DNA of 64,000 nucleotides, taken from NCBI RefSeq assembly GCF_008281175.1, contig NZ_CP036524.1, positions 2,604,001 to 2,668,000 of the forward strand. Direction: 5' to 3'. Positions 53,555-61,530 of this stretch are shown here, one piece after another. This DNA comes from [Clostridium] hylemonae DSM 15053. GTDB taxonomy: Bacteria; Bacillota; Clostridia; Lachnospirales; Lachnospiraceae. Made by a program: the position numbers and the translations under genes. A model generated the notes under the pieces. It was not told where the DNA came from, made no database searches, and saw only the letters and a program-made list of their open reading frames with translations. How positions within the stretch are numbered: the stretch's first letter is position 1; each line of letters begins with the position of its first letter.

Positions 53555-53899
53555 TTATTTATCATCTTTTCGTCTTACAAACTCAACAAAGGCGAAGATG
53601 ATAGATATTACGGTTAAAACGGAAACTATGAGTTCTGACATGTTATCTGCATATTCTGCTTGTGCAGGAACTATGATCCCTAAAAGAAGAAAGTAAGTAC
53701 ACCAAAGTAATCCAATCACAAGCAGCGTAATTGTGCTGTATTTTAATACAACTGCAAATTTATTGAGTAATCTTCGCATAAACTCTACTTGCTTTTGTGA
53801 AGGCGCTTTCTTGCGAAATATAGCTTTCAAACCACCAAATATTATACCAACGACTATGCCTATTGATATTGCAATAAAAATATTACGTAAACTGTTCAC
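53555..53899 (-). CDS. Small membrane protein, unknown function
   Basis: 114 residues with three hydrophobic segments (about 7-27, 53-77 and 85-106) separated by a basic region RKKAPSQKQVEFMRRLLNK. GTG start with GGGGAG 6 bases upstream. No recognised family; the string of small genes suggests an accessory role. The following 157 bases hold no gene. Confidence 0.5.
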   Translation of the reverse strand: MNSLRNIFIAISIGIVVGIIFGGLKAIFRKKAPSQKQVEFMRRLLNKFAVVLKYSTITLLVIGLLWCTYFLLLGIIVPAQAEYADNMSELIVSVLTVISIIFAFVEFVRRKDDK

Positions 53900-54056
53900 A
53901 TCTACTCCCCTTCCTCAAAAATCAAGTTTTATCCTCTTTTGCAATCTTAATATCTCTGCTAGTTGTAAATCTATTGGTTTATCTATGTTAAACATTAAAA
54001 TTTTGCCTCCGTGTAAAATTGCTGCTATACAAATGGATATTAATTGTTAAAGTTAA

Positions 54057-54590
54057 TTATATCACTCTTATTTGATCACCGTCAAATATGACGGTGTATA
54101 GACCCCCATACCCTTCTGTTATTGTTGAAAGGTATGGGGGCGACACATTTTTTGAATGGTTGATTTGCCAGTTCTTACGACCTATGGTAAATGGACGGAT
54201 ACCGTTTTCTGCAAGATTGTTTGGAATGGAGCAGTTACCATCCCAAAGATAATTCATCAGACCGGAGCTTTTCTTCTTCCCTCCTCAAAAAGCACCCTGG
54301 ACAGGTGTTTCATCAACATGAGGGGATTTCTGTTCCAGCGGTTTTTCTTTCAGCAGCCGGCTACAGAAGAAAACGATTCCCTTTCCAATCAAATGCTTTT
54401 ATACGATTATATTTACGTCCGCAGAAAAGAGACAGGTTATTTGAAAAAAAATCCAGTTTGAAGTTGTACTGAACGATAGCGGCTAACCCATTGATCACCC
54501 TGCCCATATCGGTATATCCCCAGGTCAGATAGAACCTTTCGGCCCGTAAAATGCCACATACAAAAATGGGAAGAGACAATGGGTAAGCCT
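54057..54590 (-). mobile_element. IS66 family element, degraded remnant
   Basis: Two pieces are recognisable on the minus strand. 54361-54579 encodes most of TnpB (Orf2): YLTWGYTDMGRVINGLAAIVQ...LSLFCGRKYNRIKAFDWKGNRFLL. Then, frame-shifted, HVDETPVQG of the TnpC transposase and, at 54057-54257, its C-terminus LWDGNCSIPNNLAENGIRPFTIGRKNWQ. Most of TnpC is deleted and stops interrupt the rest, so it cannot transpose. It abuts the trailer end of the CRISPR array. Terminal inverted repeats were not identified. Confidence 0.82.
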
Positions 54591-54610
54591 CAACCAGCTC
54601 TAGCTAGAGC

Positions 54611-55717
54611 GCTTCTATCCATTTTATCCAGATGGATAGAGACCATATCTCACTAGTTTGATAAACACAAAGGTCATGCTTCAATCCACTCTACCCAAAT
54701 GGGTAGAGACAGCCTCTATGGATATGTAACGTGATGCTTTCAGATGCTTCAATCCACTCTACCCAAATGGGTAGAGACGGCTCCATAGGTGGGGCTGTCG
54801 GTCATAGTATCTTCGCTTCAATCCACTCTACCCAAATGGGTAGAGACGTCTCGGATGCTCCTTTTTTCCTAATCCGGTTGTGCTTCAATCCACTCTACCC
54901 AAATGGGTAGAGACGGAACGCTGGAAAGAATCCATGTCTGAAGGAGTTGCTTCAATCCACTCTACCCAAATGGGTAGAGACAGAGGAAAAGCAGATATTT
55001 GAGCTTACATATCTCGTGCTTCAATCCACTCTACCCAAATGGGTAGAGACAAGAGCACAGTTAGCGTCAGTCAATGCATATGAGTTGCTTCAATCCACTC
55101 TACCCAAATGGGTAGAGACACCAGTGAAGAGAGGGTGAGGCTGGCTTATTATGCTTCAATCCACTCTACCCAAATGGGTAGAGACCGGTTAATTCAATGG
55201 GGTCACTACCTTCTGAGAAGCTTCAATCCACTCTACCCAAATGGGTAGAGACCAAGGGAATTACGCGAAGAACCAGGGTGAATATGCGCTTCAATCCACT
55301 CTACCCAAATGGGTAGAGACACTACTGTGAGAGTGTATGGGACGTGGATCCGGTGCTTCAATCCACTCTACCCAAATGGGTAGAGACTTCCAACTAATGA
55401 CTTAGATGATTTTGAGAATGGCTTCAATCCACTCTACCCAAATGGGTAGAGACAATGACTTGTTTTAATGGAACACAATTTTTGATGCTTCAATCCACTC
55501 TACCCAAATGGGTAGAGACGGAAAAAATTTATTTAAGTGAAAGGGATATTATGCTTCAATCCACTCTACCCAAATGGGTAGAGACTTATAACAGGTTTAT
55601 TTCCGTCGTAATCCTTGTGCTTCAATCCACTCTACCCAAATGGGTAGAGACACAGGCTGCAATATTTATGAAGGCAGTATGATTGCTTCAATCCACTCTA
55701 CCCAAATGGGTAGAGAC
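54611..55717 (-). CRISPR. Type I-C CRISPR array, 17 repeats and 16 spacers
   Basis: 33-base repeats separated by 33-36-base spacers. In crRNA (minus) orientation the repeat begins GTCTCTACCC, has an 8-bp stem CTCTACCC/GGGTAGAG around ATTT and ends GTGGATTGAAGC, the type I-C form. Repeat starts: 54611, 54678, 54746, 54815, 54882, 54949, 55018, 55087, 55153, 55220, 55288, 55355, 55421, 55487, 55553, 55619, 55685. Sixteen are identical; the one at 54611 differs at six positions, as expected for the trailer end. The leader-proximal end is 55717, next to cas2. Confidence 0.98.
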
Positions 55718-55972
55718 AGCAATTATGCACATTATTCCTCAACATACTATCCGAATACTTGTCACAATTGCATACTATTTGGTAGTAAAATAATATTTTC
55801 TATTACATTTTCACTTTTTTATCAAAAATATCTAATACATTTCGGTGCGAATCTCCCGGCATTTTTATGTTCACATACGTTTCGCACCATAGTTACTCTC
55901 TCAACAGATTTTGCGCCGCCAGCCACACAACTTATGCCTATACGCGGTCAAAAAGTTTTACTCCCTGATAAG
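55718..55972 (-). promoter_or_regulatory. CRISPR leader
   Basis: A 255-base AT-rich non-coding stretch between cas2 and the first repeat, with runs of A/T and no open frame of note. By position it is the leader that drives pre-crRNA transcription leftward and receives new spacers. No exact promoter could be fixed. Confidence 0.7.
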
Positions 55973-56263
55973 TTAAAAAATCAAAGTATCTGTCACATCG
56001 AAGCTTTTCTTTGCCCCGATATGTTCAACCTTGTTTTTATATTTATCTCCCAGATTATAAAATCGGAGGCTGTCTTTACTTTTATCGACAATATCCTCAA
56101 GAATTGCCTTTACCTGCCGATATTTCGCCGCATCAAGATTACACTCGAATACGGAATTCTGCACCCGCTGTCCATAATTTACACATTGCTTTGCAACTTT
56201 TCTTAATCGCCGCTTTCCAGCTTCTGTTTCCGTATTCACGTCATATGTAATTAAAACAAGCAT
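55973..56263 (-). CDS. cas2: CRISPR-associated endoribonuclease Cas2
   Basis: 96 residues; MLVLITYDVNTE carries the conserved Asp of the ferredoxin fold, followed by GKRRLRKVAKQCVNYGQRVQNSVFECNLD, typical of I-C Cas2. It forms the spacer integrase with Cas1. Start at 56263 has AGGTG 5 bases upstream; it lies 8 bases after cas1. Last gene of the cas operon. Confidence 0.95.
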   Translation of the reverse strand: MLVLITYDVNTETEAGKRRLRKVAKQCVNYGQRVQNSVFECNLDAAKYRQVKAILEDIVDKSKDSLRFYNLGDKYKNKVEHIGAKKSFDVTDTLIF

Positions 56264-56271
56264 CTTTTCAC

Positions 56272-57303
56272 CTACTTCCAAAGAAACGGCGGATACTCAT
56301 CTAAGTCCCCTCGTATATACCTTGCCAGTAACATTGCCTGTACATAAGGAACTAATCCCCATTCCATCTTTTCTGCCAAAAACGGATGTGTAATTGTCTC
56401 TTTCTTTTTGTCCTGCCAATGGGACAGAAACTGCCTGCGGGTATCATCATCCATAATCACTGCCCCGCTTTCTTTTTTGGAAAAGCCGGAGGCACCTATG
56501 ATTTTCTTGTTAATTAATGTGAGAACAAATCTGTCGGCCATTACACTCCTAAGCTCTTCCATAAGATCCAGCGCAAGCGACACTCTTCCAGGGCGGTCCG
56601 TATGGTAAAATCCGACATAGGGGTCCAGTCCCACCGACTCTAATGCCGATGCACACATTCCTGTCAGTAATGTGTAAGCAAATGAGAGCATTGCATTAAC
56701 ATTATCAAGCGGCGGCCTCTTATTTCTGCCCCCAAAGGAAAACTCGTCTTTCTGCTGTAATATCAGTTCATCAAACACAGAGAAATATAGAGATGCTGAC
56801 TCACCTTCAATACCTAACAGTCTCTCTGCATCTTCACATTCTCTGATTTTGGGAAGATTTCCGGACATGAAAGCAGATTTTTCTTTTATTCTGTCCACAT
56901 CCAGACGCAGCGGATAATCCCTCGCCGCACGTTCCAGAACCCATTTTGCATTATAGACCTTCCCTGTTATAAAATTACGCGCTATCTTTATGCTTTCTTT
57001 CTTCTGCTCGCTTATACGGTACTGCTCTTTCCGAAGTGTAACATTTCCTCTGACTTCTCCGGACACACGCGCCAGGAAACGGCCATTACCGCTCATAAAA
57101 GACAGATCAATATTTCTTTCTGCACAAGCTCCCATAAGCGCGGGACTGGCGCCTGTATAACCAAATGTCACAATACCTTCCAGATTATGCAGAGGCACCC
57201 TCCCGATCTCTTCCTGGTCCTCTAAGATCACTACATTCTCTCCATCTAAAAATAGGTAGCGGTTTGTTGACGTAACATATAAGGTGTTCAATAATTTTTT
57301 CAC
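56272..57303 (-). CDS. cas1: CRISPR-associated integrase Cas1 (type I-C)
   Basis: 343 residues. N-terminal beta domain KKLLNTLYVTSTNRYLFLDGENVVILEDQ; catalytic region with E in ERLLGIEGESASLYF, H in VGFYHTDRPGRVSLALDLMEELR and the following acidic residues. It inserts new spacers at the leader end with Cas2. GTG start at 57303 is supported by AGGAGG 7 bases upstream and the family N-terminus. Confidence 0.96.
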   Translation of the reverse strand: MKKLLNTLYVTSTNRYLFLDGENVVILEDQEEIGRVPLHNLEGIVTFGYTGASPALMGACAERNIDLSFMSGNGRFLARVSGEVRGNVTLRKEQYRISEQKKESIKIARNFITGKVYNAKWVLERAARDYPLRLDVDRIKEKSAFMSGNLPKIRECEDAERLLGIEGESASLYFSVFDELILQQKDEFSFGGRNKRPPLDNVNAMLSFAYTLLTGMCASALESVGLDPYVGFYHTDRPGRVSLALDLMEELRSVMADRFVLTLINKKIIGASGFSKKESGAVIMDDDTRRQFLSHWQDKKKETITHPFLAEKMEWGLVPYVQAMLLARYIRGDLDEYPPFLWK

Positions 57304-57304
57304 T

Positions 57305-57964
57305 TTAGTCCTCCTGAGATAACGCTTTATCAATATATGAAGACGCTGATTTTCCAACACCAAGCACCGGAAGACAGAAATCTTTTAAAGAACACGCATT
57401 ACAGCTTCTTGTCCTTTTTACCCTCGGCGTATACCGCCGTTCATAATATTGATGCATTTCCCGAAATGAGTCTCTGACCTTTTGGCGGATTGATTCCTCA
57501 AATACAACCTTGCTCCTGTGCCTTGTCTCCCCATAATAAAGATATCCATACGGTATCTCGCAGCACAACATTTCTTCCAGACACATCGCCTGTGCAGTCA
57601 GCTGCAAAATATCAACATCATTTTGTTTGGGACTTCCCCTTTTATATTCTATAGGTACTGCCTCATATGTACCGTCTCTTCCTGACAGGGTAATCCCCGT
57701 CCCGCTCCGGTGAAATTCCACAATATCACATTCCCCGCTCACTCCCAGCTCTCTGGAATGTATCGGCATGGCACGGCTGATGATCAAATCTCCCCGTTTC
57801 TCTTCACTCGTCACGTCATGTGCTTTTTCATGGAGCAGTTTCCCTTCTACCGTCCTGACATTTTCCGACCATTGCAGTTCAATATATGCAAGCGCCCACT
57901 GGCGCCTGCAAAATGCAAAGTGCTGGATCCCTGATAATTGAAGATACTCCTCCTCATTATACAA
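57305..57964 (-). CDS. cas4: CRISPR-associated exonuclease Cas4
   Basis: 219 residues with the RecB-like nuclease core (GECDIVEF, VPIEYKRGSP, QLTAQAMCLEE) and four iron-sulfur cysteines: one near the N-terminus (C19) and three in CNACSLKDFC. It trims prespacers and checks the PAM in type I-C adaptation. Overlaps cas7 by 8 bases. Confidence 0.95.
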   Translation of the reverse strand: MYNEEEYLQLSGIQHFAFCRRQWALAYIELQWSENVRTVEGKLLHEKAHDVTSEEKRGDLIISRAMPIHSRELGVSGECDIVEFHRSGTGITLSGRDGTYEAVPIEYKRGSPKQNDVDILQLTAQAMCLEEMLCCEIPYGYLYYGETRHRSKVVFEESIRQKVRDSFREMHQYYERRYTPRVKRTRSCNACSLKDFCLPVLGVGKSASSYIDKALSQED

Positions 57965-58817
57965 AATGATACTCCTCCGCTTTTACGCAGCCCTCTGCCG
58001 GTTCCAGAGTGATTTTATAATCTGCATATGATTTCGGTCTTTCATTTAATGCTTCTACTTTGACACTACGATGTATCTTCGCGCTGGACACAGCCGGTGT
58101 CTTAGCCTCATGCTGCCACCAATATAGATCACATACCTCCATACTTCCTTCCGGTCTGGCCGACGACGCATCATTTTCAAACAAAGTTTTTAAAGATTCC
58201 TTCAGGATATCTGCATCTTCCTGAGAAAACCCTGTTTTTTCAGCAAGCTGTACATTAACGCTCCCTTTGATCAAATACAGCCCGAATCCGATCCGGTGCT
58301 TCATCCCCATTGTATCTGACGCCTTTCCGCCTTTCCCCGGCTCACTGTTCACACTTTTAGTGATCTGTGTGCTGATGATGTCTACCGGAGAACAGCTGAC
58401 TGCCTGATGTATGGAAACAGGGCCCCTGATGCCGAGAGAGACATCATTTCCCTTAAATGCAAACACCTGCCCGAATGCTCTTACATCCAGCCATTCTTTA
58501 CAGGCGATCTCTGCACAGGCTTCTCTGTCAGCGCCTTTTCCATTTTTTATTTCCTTCGCTAACTCTTCACACCCATCTGCACGTTCTTTCAGGCTTTTAA
58601 AACCATCATCGGAGCGTTCATCGGACTGAACAAATACTTTTTGTCCCAGATCCTGAAAGCGGTTGCGTATTTTTCTCTTAATACAGACATCCGATATTTC
58701 GCCAAAGCCATCATAATTTTCCCTTGGTCTGTTACCATTTAACGGATCCCCATTTGGATTGGCATCTGTTGCTGAAACGACTGCTACAAAATCAATTTTC
58801 CCTTTTAAACTACTCAT
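57957..58817 (-). CDS. cas7c: Cas7c (Csd2) backbone subunit
   Basis: 286 residues. KIDFVAVVSATDANPNGDPLNGNRPRENYDGFGEISDVCIKRKIRNR is the diagnostic N-terminus of Csd2. Several copies coat the crRNA spacer in the Cascade complex. Starts directly after cas8c with an AGGAGG site. Confidence 0.96.
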   Translation of the reverse strand: MSSLKGKIDFVAVVSATDANPNGDPLNGNRPRENYDGFGEISDVCIKRKIRNRFQDLGQKVFVQSDERSDDGFKSLKERADGCEELAKEIKNGKGADREACAEIACKEWLDVRAFGQVFAFKGNDVSLGIRGPVSIHQAVSCSPVDIISTQITKSVNSEPGKGGKASDTMGMKHRIGFGLYLIKGSVNVQLAEKTGFSQEDADILKESLKTLFENDASSARPEGSMEVCDLYWWQHEAKTPAVSSAKIHRSVKVEALNERPKSYADYKITLEPAEGCVKAEEYHFV

Positions 58818-58818
58818 C

Positions 58819-60783
58819 TTAATCCTCCTTTATCTCTTCCGTTTTCTGATATCTCATTTCATTCAACTGGCTGTGATAGCCGAGCAGATAAATACCTTCC
58901 AGCCTGCTATTGTCCGCAAAGCTGTCTATATTAAACATCTCACAGATTTCATCCAGCATCTTTTTGTAATAATTTCTTTCTCTGATATCCAGCTTCTTTA
59001 AATATGGATGTATCCTCTGTTCTATCGTCTGCCATGTCCGATATGGATGTTGTGAAAAAGCATTCATCAGTCTGTCCGCATTGGTTTCCCTTCCCGCATC
59101 CTCCTCCCGGTCAAAGGTTCTCCGCTCTATCCTGTCTGCAACCGCCAGCAGCCTGCCATAAAGATAATCTCTATTTTTGCACTCCTTATCCAAAGCCATA
59201 TTCCAGTCCTCCTTTTTCTGCTCCCTTCGTTCCTTCTTCACCATCGCACAAGCAATCCCAAGCACCGCTTCCCAGTTGTACCTTTTCTCATAAACAACCG
59301 GAGAAGACGCCTTTTGAACCGCCTGTCTTACCATATCAACCGGTATCTTTCTCCGCTCTGAGATACACGGCAAAATCCTTTTGCAGACCTGGGCATACAT
59401 TCTTTTATTATTTAATGTAAGTTTCCCATTCTGCTCCGTTCCATAAAGTGCTTCTGCAATTTCATTCACTCCGGCCATCCCCAGGTAGTCATACTTATGG
59501 CCTTCTTTATATTTTACCTGCTGCCACCTGCAAGTCTCATACCAATATGTCAGATTCTCCAGGAAACGGCTGCTCTCAAAGGTCTTATACTCTGTCATTG
59601 CCAGTCTTCCGGTCGTGGCCGCATCAAACGCCAGAAACACGATCCGGGATGTATCACCAAACTTCTTCCCGTATCCCCTCATTGCACTGCAAAAACCGGA
59701 CGCCTGGACTTCTCCCGTCTCACTTTCCGGCAGTTCATCTTCATCCCAGTCTTTCTGGTTAAAATATTCATCTGTTATTGTATCTGTATCAGCGCTCCAT
59801 GTGGGAAGCGGATTCATACCAGACTCCCATATCACGGCATAGAGACCGTCCCAACTGTACCCTTGCTTTCTGATGATCCACTTCAGCGCATTGTGGATTT
59901 TCTGCGAGGTTTCGTATCCAATCGCAAACGCCTGTGTTTTATCAGAAAAACGTCCCCTGAACGTAAAATTTGATTCATCGTTTGCTGATATGAGCTTTGC
60001 CCCGTCACCCTCATTTCGTATTTTTTTAGGCTGCAGATAAGAAATGGCTTCTCTTTTCCCGGTCAGATAGCATAAGTCTTTTTCCGGAAGCATAGACGTA
60101 TAATACTGAATATAAGCTTCCTGCAAAGTCTTGTCCAGCCAGCACTCCGCACAATATTGTCCACTGGTATCTGCCAGAATATCTGCGCCGGCATCCAATA
60201 TGCTTTCTACACGGAAACGCACAAAGGCGTCTGCCTGGGCTACATTCTGAATTTTTTCATCTCCCGTCATCTTTCCTTCATCATCAAGCGCCATAACTCC
60301 CTGCGTTGCAAGATCTTTTATCATGCATCCTTTACACACATATGCATAAATAGCATCCACCTTTTTATGAGTAAAAGGTGACTCATGCCATCTCTGAAGC
60401 GCCTCCATATATAACCGATAATTCTCCGAATAGTCTTTTTGCTTTTTCCCCTGCCGGTAATATACCATATAATCCCCTGCCAAATATTTCAGGTTGTCAC
60501 AAAGCGGGTGGGGTTCTGTCCCCGCTGTACGGCTCAGCGATTTTTCTGTGACCGGGATCATCGTAAGATTCTCCGCCTTATCAACCGCCTTTGCACTTAA
60601 AAACTCACCGCTCTCGTCGATCGTAACCTCAATCTGTGCCGTAACTGTCGTATGAAAAACCGGCAAAAGGATCAGCGGAATATGTTCTTCTCCTTTTTTC
60701 CCTTTTATCGTCTTGTATGTTACTTCTCCGGCAATATCCTGATTTTTCTCATACAGATCAAGCAGCTCATTTGTCCAGTTCAC
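58819..60783 (-). CDS. cas8c: Cas8c (Csd1) large subunit
   Basis: 654 residues, the normal length of Csd1; features include CDNLKYLAGDYM, CYLTGKREAISYLQPKKIRNEGDGAKLISAND and IRKQGYSWDGLYAVIWESG. It recognises the PAM and anchors Cascade on the target; an internal start may yield Cas11c as known for I-C systems. GTG start at 60783 with GGAGG; overlaps cas5c by 17 bases. Confidence 0.95.
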   Translation of the reverse strand: MNWTNELLDLYEKNQDIAGEVTYKTIKGKKGEEHIPLILLPVFHTTVTAQIEVTIDESGEFLSAKAVDKAENLTMIPVTEKSLSRTAGTEPHPLCDNLKYLAGDYMVYYRQGKKQKDYSENYRLYMEALQRWHESPFTHKKVDAIYAYVCKGCMIKDLATQGVMALDDEGKMTGDEKIQNVAQADAFVRFRVESILDAGADILADTSGQYCAECWLDKTLQEAYIQYYTSMLPEKDLCYLTGKREAISYLQPKKIRNEGDGAKLISANDESNFTFRGRFSDKTQAFAIGYETSQKIHNALKWIIRKQGYSWDGLYAVIWESGMNPLPTWSADTDTITDEYFNQKDWDEDELPESETGEVQASGFCSAMRGYGKKFGDTSRIVFLAFDAATTGRLAMTEYKTFESSRFLENLTYWYETCRWQQVKYKEGHKYDYLGMAGVNEIAEALYGTEQNGKLTLNNKRMYAQVCKRILPCISERRKIPVDMVRQAVQKASSPVVYEKRYNWEAVLGIACAMVKKERREQKKEDWNMALDKECKNRDYLYGRLLAVADRIERRTFDREEDAGRETNADRLMNAFSQHPYRTWQTIEQRIHPYLKKLDIRERNYYKKMLDEICEMFNIDSFADNSRLEGIYLLGYHSQLNEMRYQKTEEIKED

Positions 60784-61516
60784 ATGCTCCCTCCTCTCCT
60801 TCAAATTCTTTTAGCCCTGTAAAATTATGCATATCTTCACCGAAAGATTTCATTTCCATTTCTTTTAAATGACGTTTCTCGGCACATTCTTCCGGCCTTA
60901 CAAATTCAATGACGCCCTGCTTCATTACTGGATACCAGAACCGCGCCGTCATCTTTCCTTTATCTTCTTCACAGACTGCTTCGTCCGCGTAAGTGATCCC
61001 ATGATACATAAATCCATATCCGATTTCCCCCGGCACATCATCATAATACCCTTTTCCTTCTCCAAACACGCAAGTGGACACATACCCCTGGCACTCCCTG
61101 ACGCCCAGGAAAACATCTCTTCTCCCTCCTCTTTCTATCATCCGCTTTGCAATGTTATGATGCTTGTGTTCATTTCGGTCATTTGTAAGCTCCGGGCGGT
61201 TCTCATTCCACTCAAAATGTGCTCTTACCTGGTATTTCACCTCTTTCAGATAAGTGTAATAAGACAAATCATTTCCGCCGTTATAATTAATTGGCTTTCT
61301 CCCCTTTGTCTCAGTCTGAATGGGATTTAATACGCGCACCGCATCTATGACCCAGATCAGCGTAGGTTTCCAGTATATACTGTGCAAAATCCCTTTCAGC
61401 GCTTCATACGTGGGAATGTGATACGAACATTTCTCTCCTCCTACCCTTGTTATCGGGTCTGCAAATAATGCGTAAGCTCCCTCCACTTGAAACTCAACCG
61501 TATTTCTGTACTTCAT
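60767..61516 (-). CDS. cas5c: Cas5c (Cas5d) crRNA-processing endoribonuclease
   Basis: 249 residues; NTVEFQVEGAYALFADPITRVGGEKCSYHIPTYEALKGILHSIYWKP is the family N-terminus. In type I-C it replaces Cas6 and cuts the repeat hairpin to leave the GUGGAUUGAAGC-type 5' handle, then caps the complex. Start at 61516 follows AAGGTGG. Confidence 0.95.
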   Translation of the reverse strand: MKYRNTVEFQVEGAYALFADPITRVGGEKCSYHIPTYEALKGILHSIYWKPTLIWVIDAVRVLNPIQTETKGRKPINYNGGNDLSYYTYLKEVKYQVRAHFEWNENRPELTNDRNEHKHHNIAKRMIERGGRRDVFLGVRECQGYVSTCVFGEGKGYYDDVPGEIGYGFMYHGITYADEAVCEEDKGKMTARFWYPVMKQGVIEFVRPEECAEKRHLKEMEMKSFGEDMHNFTGLKEFEGEEGACELDK

Positions 61517-61530
61517 CCTTCTCACCACCT

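Noticed and set aside
54947-55682. Two plus-strand frames with repeated LQSTLPKWVET units, resembling a repeat protein
   Set aside because: They are translations of the CRISPR repeats, whose repeat-plus-spacer length is near a multiple of three in places.
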